64,000 bases of DNA. It comes from CAVTPD01 sp963736575. GTDB taxonomy: Bacteria > Bacteroidota > Bacteroidia > Cytophagales > JAAEPT01. The notes under the pieces were generated by a model. That model was not told the DNA's origin and ran no database searches. It saw nothing but the letters and a program-made list of their open reading frames with translations. Position 1 is the stretch's first letter; each line of letters opens with the position of its first letter. The DNA lies in contig CAVTPD010000001.1 of assembly GCA_963736575.1 (NCBI GenBank), positions 1,860,001-1,924,000 on the forward strand, written 5' to 3'. Shown in pieces: positions 8,908 to 17,363 of this stretch. The translations under genes and the position numbers were made by a program.

Positions 8908-9846
8908 CTATACTAATTCGTTTTCTGCTAAATATCTTTCCGCATCAAGTGCTGCCATACAACCGGTACCGGCTGCAGTAACTGCTTGGCGGTAAATATT
9001 ATCTTGTGCATCGCCAGAGGCAAATACAGCTTCAACATTTGTATAGGTTGTACCTGGTTTTGTGATTAAATAACCACTTTCGTCCATATCTAAAAATCCT
9101 TTAAATATGTCTGTGTTTGGTTTGTGACCAATGGCAACAAAGAAACCAGTAGCTTCTATTTTTCTTTCTTCGCCTGTATGAATATTTTTCACAATGGCTC
9201 CAACAACGGTTTCGTCTCCTAAAACCTCAACCGTTTCCGAATTCCAAATTATTTCAATGTTTTGAGCTTTTTCAACTCTTTCTTGCATGATTTTAGAAGC
9301 TCTCATTTCGTCTCTTCTAACCAACAAGTAAACTTTCTTACAAAGTTTAGACAGATAAGTTGCTTCTTCACAAGCTGTGTCACCACCACCTACTACAACT
9401 ACATCTTGTCCTCTGTAAAAGAAACCATCACAAACGGCACAAGCAGATACACCACCACCGTATTTAAATTTATCTTCAGAAGGAAGTCCTAACCATTTAG
9501 CCGAAGCACCAGTAGAAATGATTACACTGTCTGCTGTAATTTGTTCTGAATCATTAACCGTTGCTGTGTATGGTTTTTTAGAGAAATCTACAGCTGTTAT
9601 TAAGCCGTTTCTAACACTTGTCCCAAATCTTTCGGCTTGCTTTTGCAAATCCATCATCATTTGAGGGCCATTTATACCTTCCGCATAACCAGGGAAGTTT
9701 TCTACATCATTTGTAATTGTTAATTGACCACCCGGTTGTTCACCTTGGTATAAAACAGGTTCTAAATTTGCTCTGGAGGCATATATTGCAGCTGTATATC
9801 CTGCCGGTCCCGAACCTATAATAAGTACTTTCGTATGTTCTGCCAT
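8908..9846 (-). CDS. trxB: Thioredoxin reductase
   Basis: NADPH- and FAD-dependent reductase of thioredoxin, 312 residues, the normal length. FAD motif GSGPAGYTAA near the N-terminus, redox-active disulfide CAVC (Cys136, Cys139), NADPH motif VVGGGDTACEEA and the C-terminal FAD motif FASGDAQDN are all present. It is the first gene of a probable five-gene minus-strand operon (trxB, M23, bshB1, Na/Pi, WG). Linkage of trxB with a bacillithiol gene is consistent with shared thiol homeostasis, though essential trxB may simply be a neighbour. Confidence 0.96.
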   Translation of the reverse strand: MAEHTKVLIIGSGPAGYTAAIYASRANLEPVLYQGEQPGGQLTITNDVENFPGYAEGINGPQMMMDLQKQAERFGTSVRNGLITAVDFSKKPYTATVNDSEQITADSVIISTGASAKWLGLPSEDKFKYGGGVSACAVCDGFFYRGQDVVVVGGGDTACEEATYLSKLCKKVYLLVRRDEMRASKIMQERVEKAQNIEIIWNSETVEVLGDETVVGAIVKNIHTGEERKIEATGFFVAIGHKPNTDIFKGFLDMDESGYLITKPGTTYTNVEAVFASGDAQDNIYRQAVTAAGTGCMAALDAERYLAENELV

Positions 9847-9909
9847 TATCTTTTCTATATGATCGAATGTTTTAACACTTAAATTTAATGACTGTAAATC
9901 TAAAATAAG

Positions 9910-9943
9910 AAGAAAGACTCCCTTTTTTGAAGGAGTCTTTCTT
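9910..9943 (-). terminator. Intrinsic terminator after rpoD
   Basis: Twelve-base perfect arms at 9910-9921 and 9932-9943, a 10-base loop and a T-rich stretch after the stem on the minus strand. It starts 2 bases beyond the rpoD stop codon and isolates rpoD from trxB. Confidence 0.85.
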
Positions 9944-9945
9944 AA

Positions 9946-10809
9946 TTAACCTAGATAAAATTTAAGTGCTTTACTCCTCGCTTTATTACGAAGTCGCTTT
10001 ATTGCTTTTTCCTTTATTTGCCTTACTCTTTCTCTAGTAAGATTTATGTTTTCGCCAATTTCTTCTAAAGTTAAAGCTTGAGAACCGTTTAGACCGAAGT
10101 ATTGTTGAAGTACTAAGGCTTCTCTTTCTGTTAATGTAGATAGAGATCTTTGTACTTCCTGTCTTAAAGATTCACCAATTAAAACAGAATCAGGATCATC
10201 ATCACCTATAGTTTCCATTACATCCAAAAGAGAATTATCTTCACCATTTATCATGGGTGCATCTATAGAAACATGCCTTTTGGCATTTTTCATAGTTTTA
10301 GAAATCTCATCTGGATCAATTTCTGTTACTTCAGAAAGTTCTTCTGCAGTAGGTTCTCTACCCAAGGTTTGCTCTAAAATAGCATACGCTTGGTTTATCT
10401 TACTTATTGAGCCTACTCGGTTTAGTGGCAAACGAACAATTCTTGATTGTTCTGCTAAAGCCTGAAGAATTGATTGTCTAATCCACCATACAGCGTATGA
10501 TATGAATTTAAACCCCCTTGTTTCGTCAAAACGTTTAGCTGCTTTAATTAAACCAAGGTTTCCTTCGTTGATTAAATCACCTAAAGTTAAACCTTGATTT
10601 TGATATTGTTTGGCTACGGAAACCACAAACCTTAGATTGGCTTTAGTAAGCCTTTCTAGGGCAATTTGGTCACCTTCTTTTATTCTTTTTGCTAAAGAGA
10701 CTTCGTCTTCTGCACTTATAAGATCTACTTTACCTATTTCTTGTAAGTACTTGTCTAACGAGGCCGTCTCGCGATTGGTTATTTGTTTACTTATCTTTAA
10801 CTGTCTCAT
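9946..10809 (-). CDS. rpoD: Primary RNA polymerase sigma factor (short Bacteroidota type)
   Basis: Housekeeping sigma-70 factor, 287 residues. It lacks region 1.1 and the non-conserved region, as usual in Bacteroidota. Region 1.2 (SLDKYLQEIGKVDLIS), region 2 (GLIKAAKRFDETRGFKFISYAVWWIRQ), region 3 and region 4 with the helix-turn-helix TLEEIGENINLTRERVRQIKEKA are intact. It should recognise the TTG/TAnnTTTG promoters seen in the window. Its start is preceded by an unusually strong ribosome site, described separately. Confidence 0.97.
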   Translation of the reverse strand: MRQLKISKQITNRETASLDKYLQEIGKVDLISAEDEVSLAKRIKEGDQIALERLTKANLRFVVSVAKQYQNQGLTLGDLINEGNLGLIKAAKRFDETRGFKFISYAVWWIRQSILQALAEQSRIVRLPLNRVGSISKINQAYAILEQTLGREPTAEELSEVTEIDPDEISKTMKNAKRHVSIDAPMINGEDNSLLDVMETIGDDDPDSVLIGESLRQEVQRSLSTLTEREALVLQQYFGLNGSQALTLEEIGENINLTRERVRQIKEKAIKRLRNKARSKALKFYLG

Positions 10810-10816
10810 AGGGTTG

Positions 10817-10823
10817 CCTCCTT
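10817..10823 (-). promoter_or_regulatory. Strong Shine-Dalgarno site of rpoD
   Basis: AAGGAGG on the minus strand, ending 7 bases before the rpoD ATG (10809). I see no comparable site before other genes in the window, such as pnp, rpsO, trxB or dnaB. Bacteroidota ribosomes largely hide their anti-Shine-Dalgarno sequence, so a perfect site is notable and may serve regulation. Confidence 0.75.
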
Positions 10824-10892
10824 TTCATTAATAATAACGAAGAAAGGGTGGTAAAGTTCATACCAACCCCATGAAAAATGTTAAATATTCTA

Positions 10893-13013
10893 TTAATTGT
10901 TCTCTGGCTTCGGTAAAAGTGCCTTTCTAGACAGCTTTAATTTACCCGTTTTAGGATCAATTGCAAGTATTTTAACCTTAATTTCTTCGCCTTCTTCTAA
11001 TACTTGAGATACATCTTCTACACGTTCCCACTTAATTTCGGATACATGTAACAGACCTTCTTTACCCGGAAGTATCTCTACAAAAGCACCATAAGGCTGA
11101 ATAGATTTTACTTTACCGTCGTAGACTTCACCTTCTTCAGGAACCGCTACAGAAAGTTTAACTCTTTCCGCTGCTTTCTCCATTGCTTCTTGGTTACTAG
11201 CAAATATTTGAACAATACCAACATTGTCTACCGTTTCTACTGTAATAGTAGCCCCTGTTGTGTTTTGAATTTCTTGAATGTTTTTTCCACCAGGTCCAAT
11301 AAGCATACCAATAAATTCTTTGGCAATCTTAATTTCTTCAATTCTTGGTGCATGTGATTTGATTTCTCCTCTAGGTGCGTCTAGAGTTTTCATCATTTCG
11401 CCCATAATATGAAGACGACCTTGTTTAGCTTGCTCTAACGCTTGTGTTAATACTTCGTAAGATAAACCGTCTACTTTAATATCCATCTGGCAAGCGGTGA
11501 TACCTTTAGTTGTACCGGTAACTTTAAAGTCCATGTCTCCTAAATGATCTTCATCACCTAAAATATCTGAAAGAACTGCAAATCTACCTGAACCACCTTC
11601 GGAAATTAATCCCATAGCTATACCAGAAACTGGTGCTTTTAAAGGAACACCGGCGTCCATCAAACACAATGTACCCGCACAAACTGTAGCCATTGAAGAA
11701 GAACCGTTAGATTCTAATACATCTGAAACAACACGTAATGTATATGGATAATCGTCTGGCAACATTGGCTTAATAGCTCTATGCGCTAAATTACCATGAC
11801 CAACTTCTCTTCTTCCCGGTCCTCTCATAAAACGAGCTTCACCCGTAGAGAATGGAGGGAAGTTATAATGAAGCATAAATTTGTTGTAACCGCTATTTAC
11901 AGCACCATCGATCATTTGTTGATCCATTTTAGTACCTAGAGTTACTGTGGCTAATGCTTGAGTTTCGCCTCTAGTAAAAACTGCTGAACCGTGTGGAGAA
12001 GGTAAATAATTAACCTCTGACCATATTGGTCTTACTTGGTCTAATTTTCTACCGTCTAAACGAATACCTGTATCTAAAACATGGTTACGAATTACCGTTT
12101 TCTTTAACTTTCCGAAGTATTTCTTCATAAAAGTTAAATCTTCTTCATGGTCTTCCGGAAGCGATTCAACATAAGCAGCCAATACTGCGTCTAATTTTGC
12201 GCTTCTATCTGCTTTGTTAGCTATATGTTCGGCAACAATAGAGCTCAATTCTTCAGAAAATAAGTCTTTAACTTTCTTCTCTATTTCCTCTTTTTCTTCT
12301 GCTCTAGTGTATTCTCTTTTTACGGTTGAACCTTTAGCTGCTTCAAGTTCTTTTTGAACTTTGCAGTGTCCTTTAATATGATCGTGCGCTATTTTCATAG
12401 CTTCTAACATTTCTTCTTCGCTAACTTCAAGCATTTCGCCTTCTAGCATAAGAATGTTATCTTCTGTAGCTGCAACAACTATATCTAAATCCGATTCTTT
12501 TAATTGAGCAGGCGTTGGGTTAACCACAAATTCACCTTCAATTCTACCAACACGTATTTCAGAAATAGGACCTCCGAAAGGTATGTCTGAAACCATTAAT
12601 GCTGCAGAAGCACCAAGAGCGGCCAAAGAATCTGGCATTACGTTATCATCTGCCGACATTAAGGTTAATAAAACCTGAGTTTCGCAGTGGTAATCACTAG
12701 GGAATAATGGACGTAAAGCTCTGTCTACTAAACGGCTAATTAATATTTCGTAATCAGAAAGCCTACCTTCTCTTTTTAAGAAACCACCTGGTATTTTACC
12801 GTTAGAGGCAAATTTTTCTTGGTAATCTACTGATAAGGGTAAAAAATCAACGTCGGATGATTTATAGTTAGAAACAACTGTAGCCAAAAGCATTGCGTTT
12901 CCTTTTTGAACTACAACTGATCCGTGTGCTTGTTTGGCAAGTTTTCCTGTTTCAATAGTAATATCCATGCCATCGGGACAGGATATTGTTTTTTTGATAA
13001 TGTTTAATTCCAT
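10893..13013 (-). CDS. pnp: Polyribonucleotide nucleotidyltransferase (PNPase)
   Basis: Phosphorolytic 3'-5' exoribonuclease, 706 residues. Two RNase PH domains are visible (first half with FLPLSVDYQEKFAS and GGFLKREGR; second with RLDGRKLDQVRPI, FTRGETQALATVTLG and the catalytic-region FKVTGTTKGITACQMDIK). The C-terminus carries KH (MLIGPGGKNIQEIQ) and S1 (YGAFVEILPGKEGLLHVSEI) RNA-binding domains. It lies downstream of rpsO on the same strand, the classic rpsO-pnp order, with a terminator hairpin between them. Confidence 0.97.
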   Translation of the reverse strand: MELNIIKKTISCPDGMDITIETGKLAKQAHGSVVVQKGNAMLLATVVSNYKSSDVDFLPLSVDYQEKFASNGKIPGGFLKREGRLSDYEILISRLVDRALRPLFPSDYHCETQVLLTLMSADDNVMPDSLAALGASAALMVSDIPFGGPISEIRVGRIEGEFVVNPTPAQLKESDLDIVVAATEDNILMLEGEMLEVSEEEMLEAMKIAHDHIKGHCKVQKELEAAKGSTVKREYTRAEEKEEIEKKVKDLFSEELSSIVAEHIANKADRSAKLDAVLAAYVESLPEDHEEDLTFMKKYFGKLKKTVIRNHVLDTGIRLDGRKLDQVRPIWSEVNYLPSPHGSAVFTRGETQALATVTLGTKMDQQMIDGAVNSGYNKFMLHYNFPPFSTGEARFMRGPGRREVGHGNLAHRAIKPMLPDDYPYTLRVVSDVLESNGSSSMATVCAGTLCLMDAGVPLKAPVSGIAMGLISEGGSGRFAVLSDILGDEDHLGDMDFKVTGTTKGITACQMDIKVDGLSYEVLTQALEQAKQGRLHIMGEMMKTLDAPRGEIKSHAPRIEEIKIAKEFIGMLIGPGGKNIQEIQNTTGATITVETVDNVGIVQIFASNQEAMEKAAERVKLSVAVPEEGEVYDGKVKSIQPYGAFVEILPGKEGLLHVSEIKWERVEDVSQVLEEGEEIKVKILAIDPKTGKLKLSRKALLPKPENN

Positions 13014-13082
13014 GTTTTTGTAAGCAGCAAAAAAAATTGCCTTAGATATAATTAACTTTTATTTCAAAACGAAAATAACAAA

Positions 13083-13109
13083 AAAGGGAATCTTTTTTAG
13101 ATTCCCTTT
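13083..13109 (-). terminator. Intrinsic terminator between rpsO and pnp
   Basis: Eleven-base perfect arms (13083-13093 and 13099-13109) with a 5-base loop, followed on the minus strand by a short T run. In many bacteria the rpsO-pnp spacer holds a hairpin that is partly read through or cleaved by RNase III; this one may do the same. Confidence 0.75.
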
Positions 13110-13131
13110 AATTATTGAAGTAATAATTTGA

Positions 13132-13407
13132 TTACTTACGTAAATTCAATTCTTTAATAATTGATCTGTATCTTTCGATTTCAGTCTTATGTAAGTAGTT
13201 AAGCAACTTTCTTCTCTTACCAACTAATTTAAGAAGACCTGTTCTTGAAGAGTGATCTTTCTTATTAATTTTTAAGTGCTCTGTTAAATGATTGATACGG
13301 AAAGTAAACAAAGCAATTTGTGCTTCTGGTGTTCCTGTATCTTTTTCAGACTTGTTTTTTCCGTGTGTCTTGAAAATTTCTTGTTTTTTTTCTGTAGATA
13401 AATACAT
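13132..13407 (-). CDS. rpsO: 30S ribosomal protein S15
   Basis: Binds 16S rRNA in the central domain of the small subunit. The 91-residue length is close to the usual 88-89. Motifs DTGTPEAQIALFTFRI, HLKINKKDHSSRTGLL and GKRRKLLNYL are diagnostic. A TATATTTG box (-7-like) reads on the minus strand at 13452-13445, about 40 bases upstream of the ATG, so it probably has its own promoter, followed by a terminator before pnp. Confidence 0.97.
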   Translation of the reverse strand: MYLSTEKKQEIFKTHGKNKSEKDTGTPEAQIALFTFRINHLTEHLKINKKDHSSRTGLLKLVGKRRKLLNYLHKTEIERYRSIIKELNLRK

Positions 13408-13444
13408 CTTGTTAGTCTAGTCGTTCGTCTTCTTAATATGGCCG

Positions 13445-13452
13445 CAAATATA
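13445..13452 (-). promoter_or_regulatory. Probable -7 promoter box of rpsO
   Basis: TATATTTG on the minus strand matches the Bacteroidota -7 consensus TAnnTTTG. No TTG is found at the expected -33 distance, so only half of the promoter pattern is supported. Confidence 0.45.
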
Positions 13453-13476
13453 CCCTTTTATTTAACAGAAAAAAAT

Positions 13477-14886
13477 CTATTTATTTCCCTTTTTCTTAAA
13501 AATACGCTTTATAGAAGCAAAAACATCGTCAAACTCAAATAAACTAGCATCTCTATACGCTTGGTAAAGAAAAAACAGGCCAATTGGAAATAATACTATA
13601 CTTGGAAGTAGTGTTCCAAAGTACAAGCCTAAATCAAATCCTTTTACGCTTTTTTCTCCATTTAAGGTTACAACATAAAAAAGTAAGAAGAATAGTATAG
13701 TTAATAATGTTGGTATACCCATACCTCCTTTTTTAAGAATGGCTCCAATTGGGGCGCCAATAAGAAACATTATTAAACAAGCTAAAGAATCCCCGTATTT
13801 ATGTACTTTTTCAATACCAATATTGGCTATTTCTCTACGTGTACTATTTATGTTGTCTAATTTATTGCTAGTCATGTATTCTATGCTTTTAGCTTGGTTC
13901 ATAGCTAAACGATAGATTTCCGGTTTTAAAGAAGAATCGGGCTCTAGCTTTACCATATCGGTGGCATTAGAGTACTTACCTGTAGAATCAACCAATCCGT
14001 ATTTGTAATAAATTTTTATTCTTGAAAAGTAATTGTTTTTCATTTCAACAATGTCCGTTGACATGGAGTCCATTACTTGGCTAGCGCCTTTAACGTCTAA
14101 CATAAACCTGTTTTTGGTAAAAAGGCTTTTATCAGAACGGTTCATTTTAAAAGAAGACAAATCGAAAATCATCTTTGAATGATCGAAAGCAGAACGCGAA
14201 AACCCTTCTGTCATATTCCCAAACCGATCTACAGAATTAGCATTCCTTTGGCCGTTATATAATTCAAGAACCAGTAGATTGTCGTCGTTCATGGTATACA
14301 TCTTACCAGAATCAGCTATGATTTGAGCTACATTACCTCTACCTTCATTATGATCGTAGATTACAACCTCTTTTATAGTCTGCCCATCGTCTCCTTTTGT
14401 ACCAATCCTAATACTGTACCCCGGCAAACCGTTATAAAACATCCCTTCTTTAAATTCTAAAGCTGGCTTTTTGTGCCGCATATCATATAAAAGTCTATAC
14501 GCTTCTAGATTTGTTTTGGGTAAAACATAATTAGCAAAGAAAAAGAGGCCAATACTCATTGACAAAACCAATGTAAATACTGGTATTAGAATTTTAGGTA
14601 AAGATATTCCTGCACTTTTAATAGCGGTCAATTCATTATGCTGTCCTAAATTACCAAACGTCATTAAAGAAGAAAGCATTATTGCTAACGGTAAAGAACG
14701 AGGCACCATATTAAAACTGAAGTAAAACATAAGTTCTACAAATGTGCTTAGCGTTAGTCCTTTACCAACAAATTCGTCTGAATATTTAAGCACATGATGG
14801 CTTACAAAAATAAATATTAGTACCCCAAACGTTATGATAAAGGGCCCTATAAAAGTACTGATAATTAAACGGTGTAAGCTTTTCAT
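13477..14886 (-). CDS. LptF/LptG family lipopolysaccharide export permease
   Basis: Inner-membrane protein of 469 residues from ATG 14886; an upstream TTG at 14904 is less likely because it falls inside a TAATTTTG promoter-like box (14909-14902). The family plan is clear: hydrophobic segments at the N-terminus (near HRLIISTFIGPFIITFGVLIF and FFFANYVLP), a long periplasmic beta-jellyroll and further membrane segments at the C-terminus (LIMFLIGAPIGAILKKGGMG). LptF/G with LptB moves lipopolysaccharide from the inner membrane to the Lpt bridge. Which of the two paralogues this is cannot be told from sequence alone. Confidence 0.88.
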   Translation of the reverse strand: MKSLHRLIISTFIGPFIITFGVLIFIFVSHHVLKYSDEFVGKGLTLSTFVELMFYFSFNMVPRSLPLAIMLSSLMTFGNLGQHNELTAIKSAGISLPKILIPVFTLVLSMSIGLFFFANYVLPKTNLEAYRLLYDMRHKKPALEFKEGMFYNGLPGYSIRIGTKGDDGQTIKEVVIYDHNEGRGNVAQIIADSGKMYTMNDDNLLVLELYNGQRNANSVDRFGNMTEGFSRSAFDHSKMIFDLSSFKMNRSDKSLFTKNRFMLDVKGASQVMDSMSTDIVEMKNNYFSRIKIYYKYGLVDSTGKYSNATDMVKLEPDSSLKPEIYRLAMNQAKSIEYMTSNKLDNINSTRREIANIGIEKVHKYGDSLACLIMFLIGAPIGAILKKGGMGIPTLLTILFFLLFYVVTLNGEKSVKGFDLGLYFGTLLPSIVLFPIGLFFLYQAYRDASLFEFDDVFASIKRIFKKKGNK

Positions 14887-15042
14887 AAAATTATTGAACT
14901 CCAAAATTAACGAAATTATTGAGAAGGTATTTTCTTATATAATTCATTTTAAGAATCCTTTACTTAATTAGTATAAACAATTGTATATCAATACTAAACA
15001 AATAATTTTTTCATAAAGATTAAAGTTATTTCACCAAGCCTA

Positions 15043-15072
15043 TTGCGTTAATCAAGAGAATCCTTAATTTTG
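15043..15072 (+). promoter_or_regulatory. Promoter of the tRNA gene
   Basis: TTG at 15043-15045, a 19-base spacer and TAATTTTG at 15065-15072 match the Bacteroidota -33/-7 promoter pattern exactly. The -7 box ends 10 bases before the tRNA 5' end. Confidence 0.7.
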
Positions 15073-15082
15073 CAATCCATTT

Positions 15083-15156
15083 GGCGGGGTAGCTCAGATG
15101 GTTAGAGCGCAGGATTCATAACCCTGAGGTCGGCAGTTCGATTCTGCTCCCCGCTA
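15083..15156 (+). tRNA. tRNA with CAU anticodon, probably elongator tRNA-Met
   Basis: A 74-base cloverleaf: acceptor arm GGCGGGG/CCCCGCT (G1-U72 wobble), D arm AGCTCAGATGGTTAGAGC, anticodon loop TTCATAA with anticodon CAU, and T arm GGCAGTTCGATTCTGC. CCA is not encoded. The paired 1-72 position excludes the initiator tRNA. CAU could also belong to tRNA-Ile (lysidine-modified), which cannot be ruled out here. The last three bases are also the stop codon of the convergent kdsB gene. Confidence 0.93.
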
Positions 15157-15903
15157 CTTTTTATCAAAAAACTTTTCAATTTCCTTCAAATCATCTTCCG
15201 TATCTATTCCAACAGTTTCAATAGTAGTAACGGCTGTTTTAATACTATAACCATTAAATAACCATCTTAATTGCTCTAACTTTTCGGCTTCTTCTAAAGG
15301 GCAAGATTCTAGTTCTACCAGCTTTAACAATACATCTGCACGGTACCCGTATATGCCAATGTGTTTATAAAAGTCGTGCTTTTCAATCCATTTCCCTTCC
15401 ATTTCTCCTCTTAAAAAAGGAATAGTAGACCGGCTGAAGTACATGGCCAAGTTTTCATGATTAATAATTACTTTAGGCACGTTTATATTAAACAAGGTGG
15501 TGTTGTCTTCAATTTTTTTAATTAACGTACCTATCTCTGTTTTATCTTCTTCAAAAAGGTCTAACAAAGATTCTATTTGAACGGGGTCAATAAAAGGCTC
15601 GTCCCCTTGAATATTAATAACAACTCCAATCTCACCTCCTACCTTATTTACAACTTCGGCACATCTAGAGGTACCCGAATCGTGATGAACGGAAGTCATT
15701 ATAACTTTTCCACCAAAACCCTTTACATGCTCAAAAATCTTAGCGTCATCCGTAGCAACTATAACTTCAGAAAGTCGTTTTACTTTAGAAGCTTGTTCGT
15801 AAACCCGTTGAATCATGGATTTACCTTTAATTTCTACCAACGGTTTACCTGGAAACCTTGTAGAAGCATATCTAGCAGGAATTACACCTATATTTTTTTT
15901 CAT
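15154..15903 (-). CDS. kdsB: 3-deoxy-manno-octulosonate cytidylyltransferase
   Basis: Activates KDO with CTP for lipid A/core synthesis. The 249-residue length is typical. The nucleotide-binding N-terminus IPARYASTRFPGKPL, the motif NIQGDEPFID and the late HIGIYGYRADVLLKL and LEQLRWLFNGYSI blocks identify KdsB. The stop codon TAG lies inside the 3' end of the tRNA gene on the other strand, an overlap that fixes both ends. Confidence 0.96.
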   Translation of the reverse strand: MKKNIGVIPARYASTRFPGKPLVEIKGKSMIQRVYEQASKVKRLSEVIVATDDAKIFEHVKGFGGKVIMTSVHHDSGTSRCAEVVNKVGGEIGVVINIQGDEPFIDPVQIESLLDLFEEDKTEIGTLIKKIEDNTTLFNINVPKVIINHENLAMYFSRSTIPFLRGEMEGKWIEKHDFYKHIGIYGYRADVLLKLVELESCPLEEAEKLEQLRWLFNGYSIKTAVTTIETVGIDTEDDLKEIEKFFDKK

Positions 15904-15998
15904 AATCTTAATTATGTAATGTTTATTCTAGTATAGAAACATTATTTGCAATCAAATGTTTCGGTTATCAACTTATTTTTATAGGTTTTTAATCTTTA

Positions 15999-17324
15999 TT
16001 AAACTTCTTTTTTAACCACTAAAGCTGTACCAAACTCATGCCTTTTAATCACCACTTCATCTCCTTTATTTACCATACCATAAATAGCTATGGCATCTAT
16101 TATTTGGTTATTCACCTTAATTTTCCCACCCGGTTTTAAGTCGGTTTGCGCCATGGCTATTTGGTTTTCTAATGAATTGTCAATTTCGGGTTCCTCTTCA
16201 TAAGCACTTTTATTAATGGTTTCCGTTATGCTTAGTTTTTTAAACCATTTTGACTTAACAAATAAGGAAGTCCCTAATAAGATAAACAAAGCCGAACCTA
16301 TAAAACCAACCAACATTACACCAGCGGCATTGTAAAGACTTTGTGTTGAAACGAAGGTAAAATCAAATACATCATTCCTAACTAAGGTGAGAAACAAAGC
16401 TGCAAACATAACCGTTAAACCCGAAATCCCAACCACACCAAATCCTGGGATTATAAAGATTTCGGTGACCAAGAGCATCATTCCTATTACAAACATCACC
16501 AACTCCCAGTGTTCTGCAAAACCGTATAAATAATTGGGTATAAAAAACAATACGATGCCAAATACGGCTGCCACTATGGGGAAACCCAAACCCGGTGTTT
16601 GCATTTCAAAATAAATACCGCCAATAATTAAAAGGATCAATGCCGACTTCACCATTGGATTTAAAAAGAAATGAATAAACTTTTCTAAATCTGAAAGCTG
16701 AAATTGAACCGTATCGTATTTATCAATTACTTCATTATCTAACAGTTCTTTTTCAGATTCATAAATCCCTTCGCAATACCCAACTTCCACAGCTTCGGTA
16801 GATGTTAAACTTAATACAAAAGCACTATCGGGATTGTTTAAATTTGTTCCAACCATCTTTTCTGCAATTTCCGGATTTCGGTTTTTAGCTTCTGCTGTAG
16901 AACGCATTTTGGAACGCATAAACGCTTGGTATTTTTCGGGCACTAGTTCTCCGTTTTGATTCACTACCGAAGTCGCCCCCATAATACTGGATTTGGCCAT
17001 ATAAATACTATCGCAACTAATAGAAATTAGCGAACCGGCCGAACCCGCGTTTTTATCAATGTAAATCCAAACGGGTATTTCCGACTCTAACAATAAATTA
17101 CGTATATCATCGGCTTCTTTCACCCCGCCACCATAGGTATCTAAGCTTATTAAAATCAGATCCGCTTTTGTCTCTTTTGCTTCCGTAAGTGCCAATTCTA
17201 GCTTTCTAAGCATGGTTGGATCAACATCACCGTGTAATTCTAGTTGAAACACGTGTGTCTTTGACAAAGCCAAAAACGAAGAAAAAAGGAAGAAAATGAA
17301 TAAGATTTTACTTTTTGAAAGCAT
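15999..17324 (-). CDS. NfeD-family membrane protein with ClpP-class protease domain
   Basis: 441 residues from ATG 17324, which starts a clear signal peptide (KILFIFFLFSSFLAL); a GTG start at 17363 is less likely. The N-terminal ClpP/SppA-like domain has the Ser region KNAGSAGSLISISCD and the Lys region MAKSSIMGATS, a Ser-Lys dyad. Four or so membrane helices follow (about 225-350 region), then a C-terminal OB-fold (KPGGKIKVNNQIIDA). Long NfeD proteins act with stomatins in membrane quality control, but no stomatin gene is adjacent. The divergent neighbour starts only 40 bases away, so their promoters overlap. Confidence 0.88.
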   Translation of the reverse strand: MLSKSKILFIFFLFSSFLALSKTHVFQLELHGDVDPTMLRKLELALTEAKETKADLILISLDTYGGGVKEADDIRNLLLESEIPVWIYIDKNAGSAGSLISISCDSIYMAKSSIMGATSVVNQNGELVPEKYQAFMRSKMRSTAEAKNRNPEIAEKMVGTNLNNPDSAFVLSLTSTEAVEVGYCEGIYESEKELLDNEVIDKYDTVQFQLSDLEKFIHFFLNPMVKSALILLIIGGIYFEMQTPGLGFPIVAAVFGIVLFFIPNYLYGFAEHWELVMFVIGMMLLVTEIFIIPGFGVVGISGLTVMFAALFLTLVRNDVFDFTFVSTQSLYNAAGVMLVGFIGSALFILLGTSLFVKSKWFKKLSITETINKSAYEEEPEIDNSLENQIAMAQTDLKPGGKIKVNNQIIDAIAIYGMVNKGDEVVIKRHEFGTALVVKKEV

Positions 17325-17363
17325 CGTTGGTATTTTGCGTATGAATTTAGAAAAGTATTCCAC

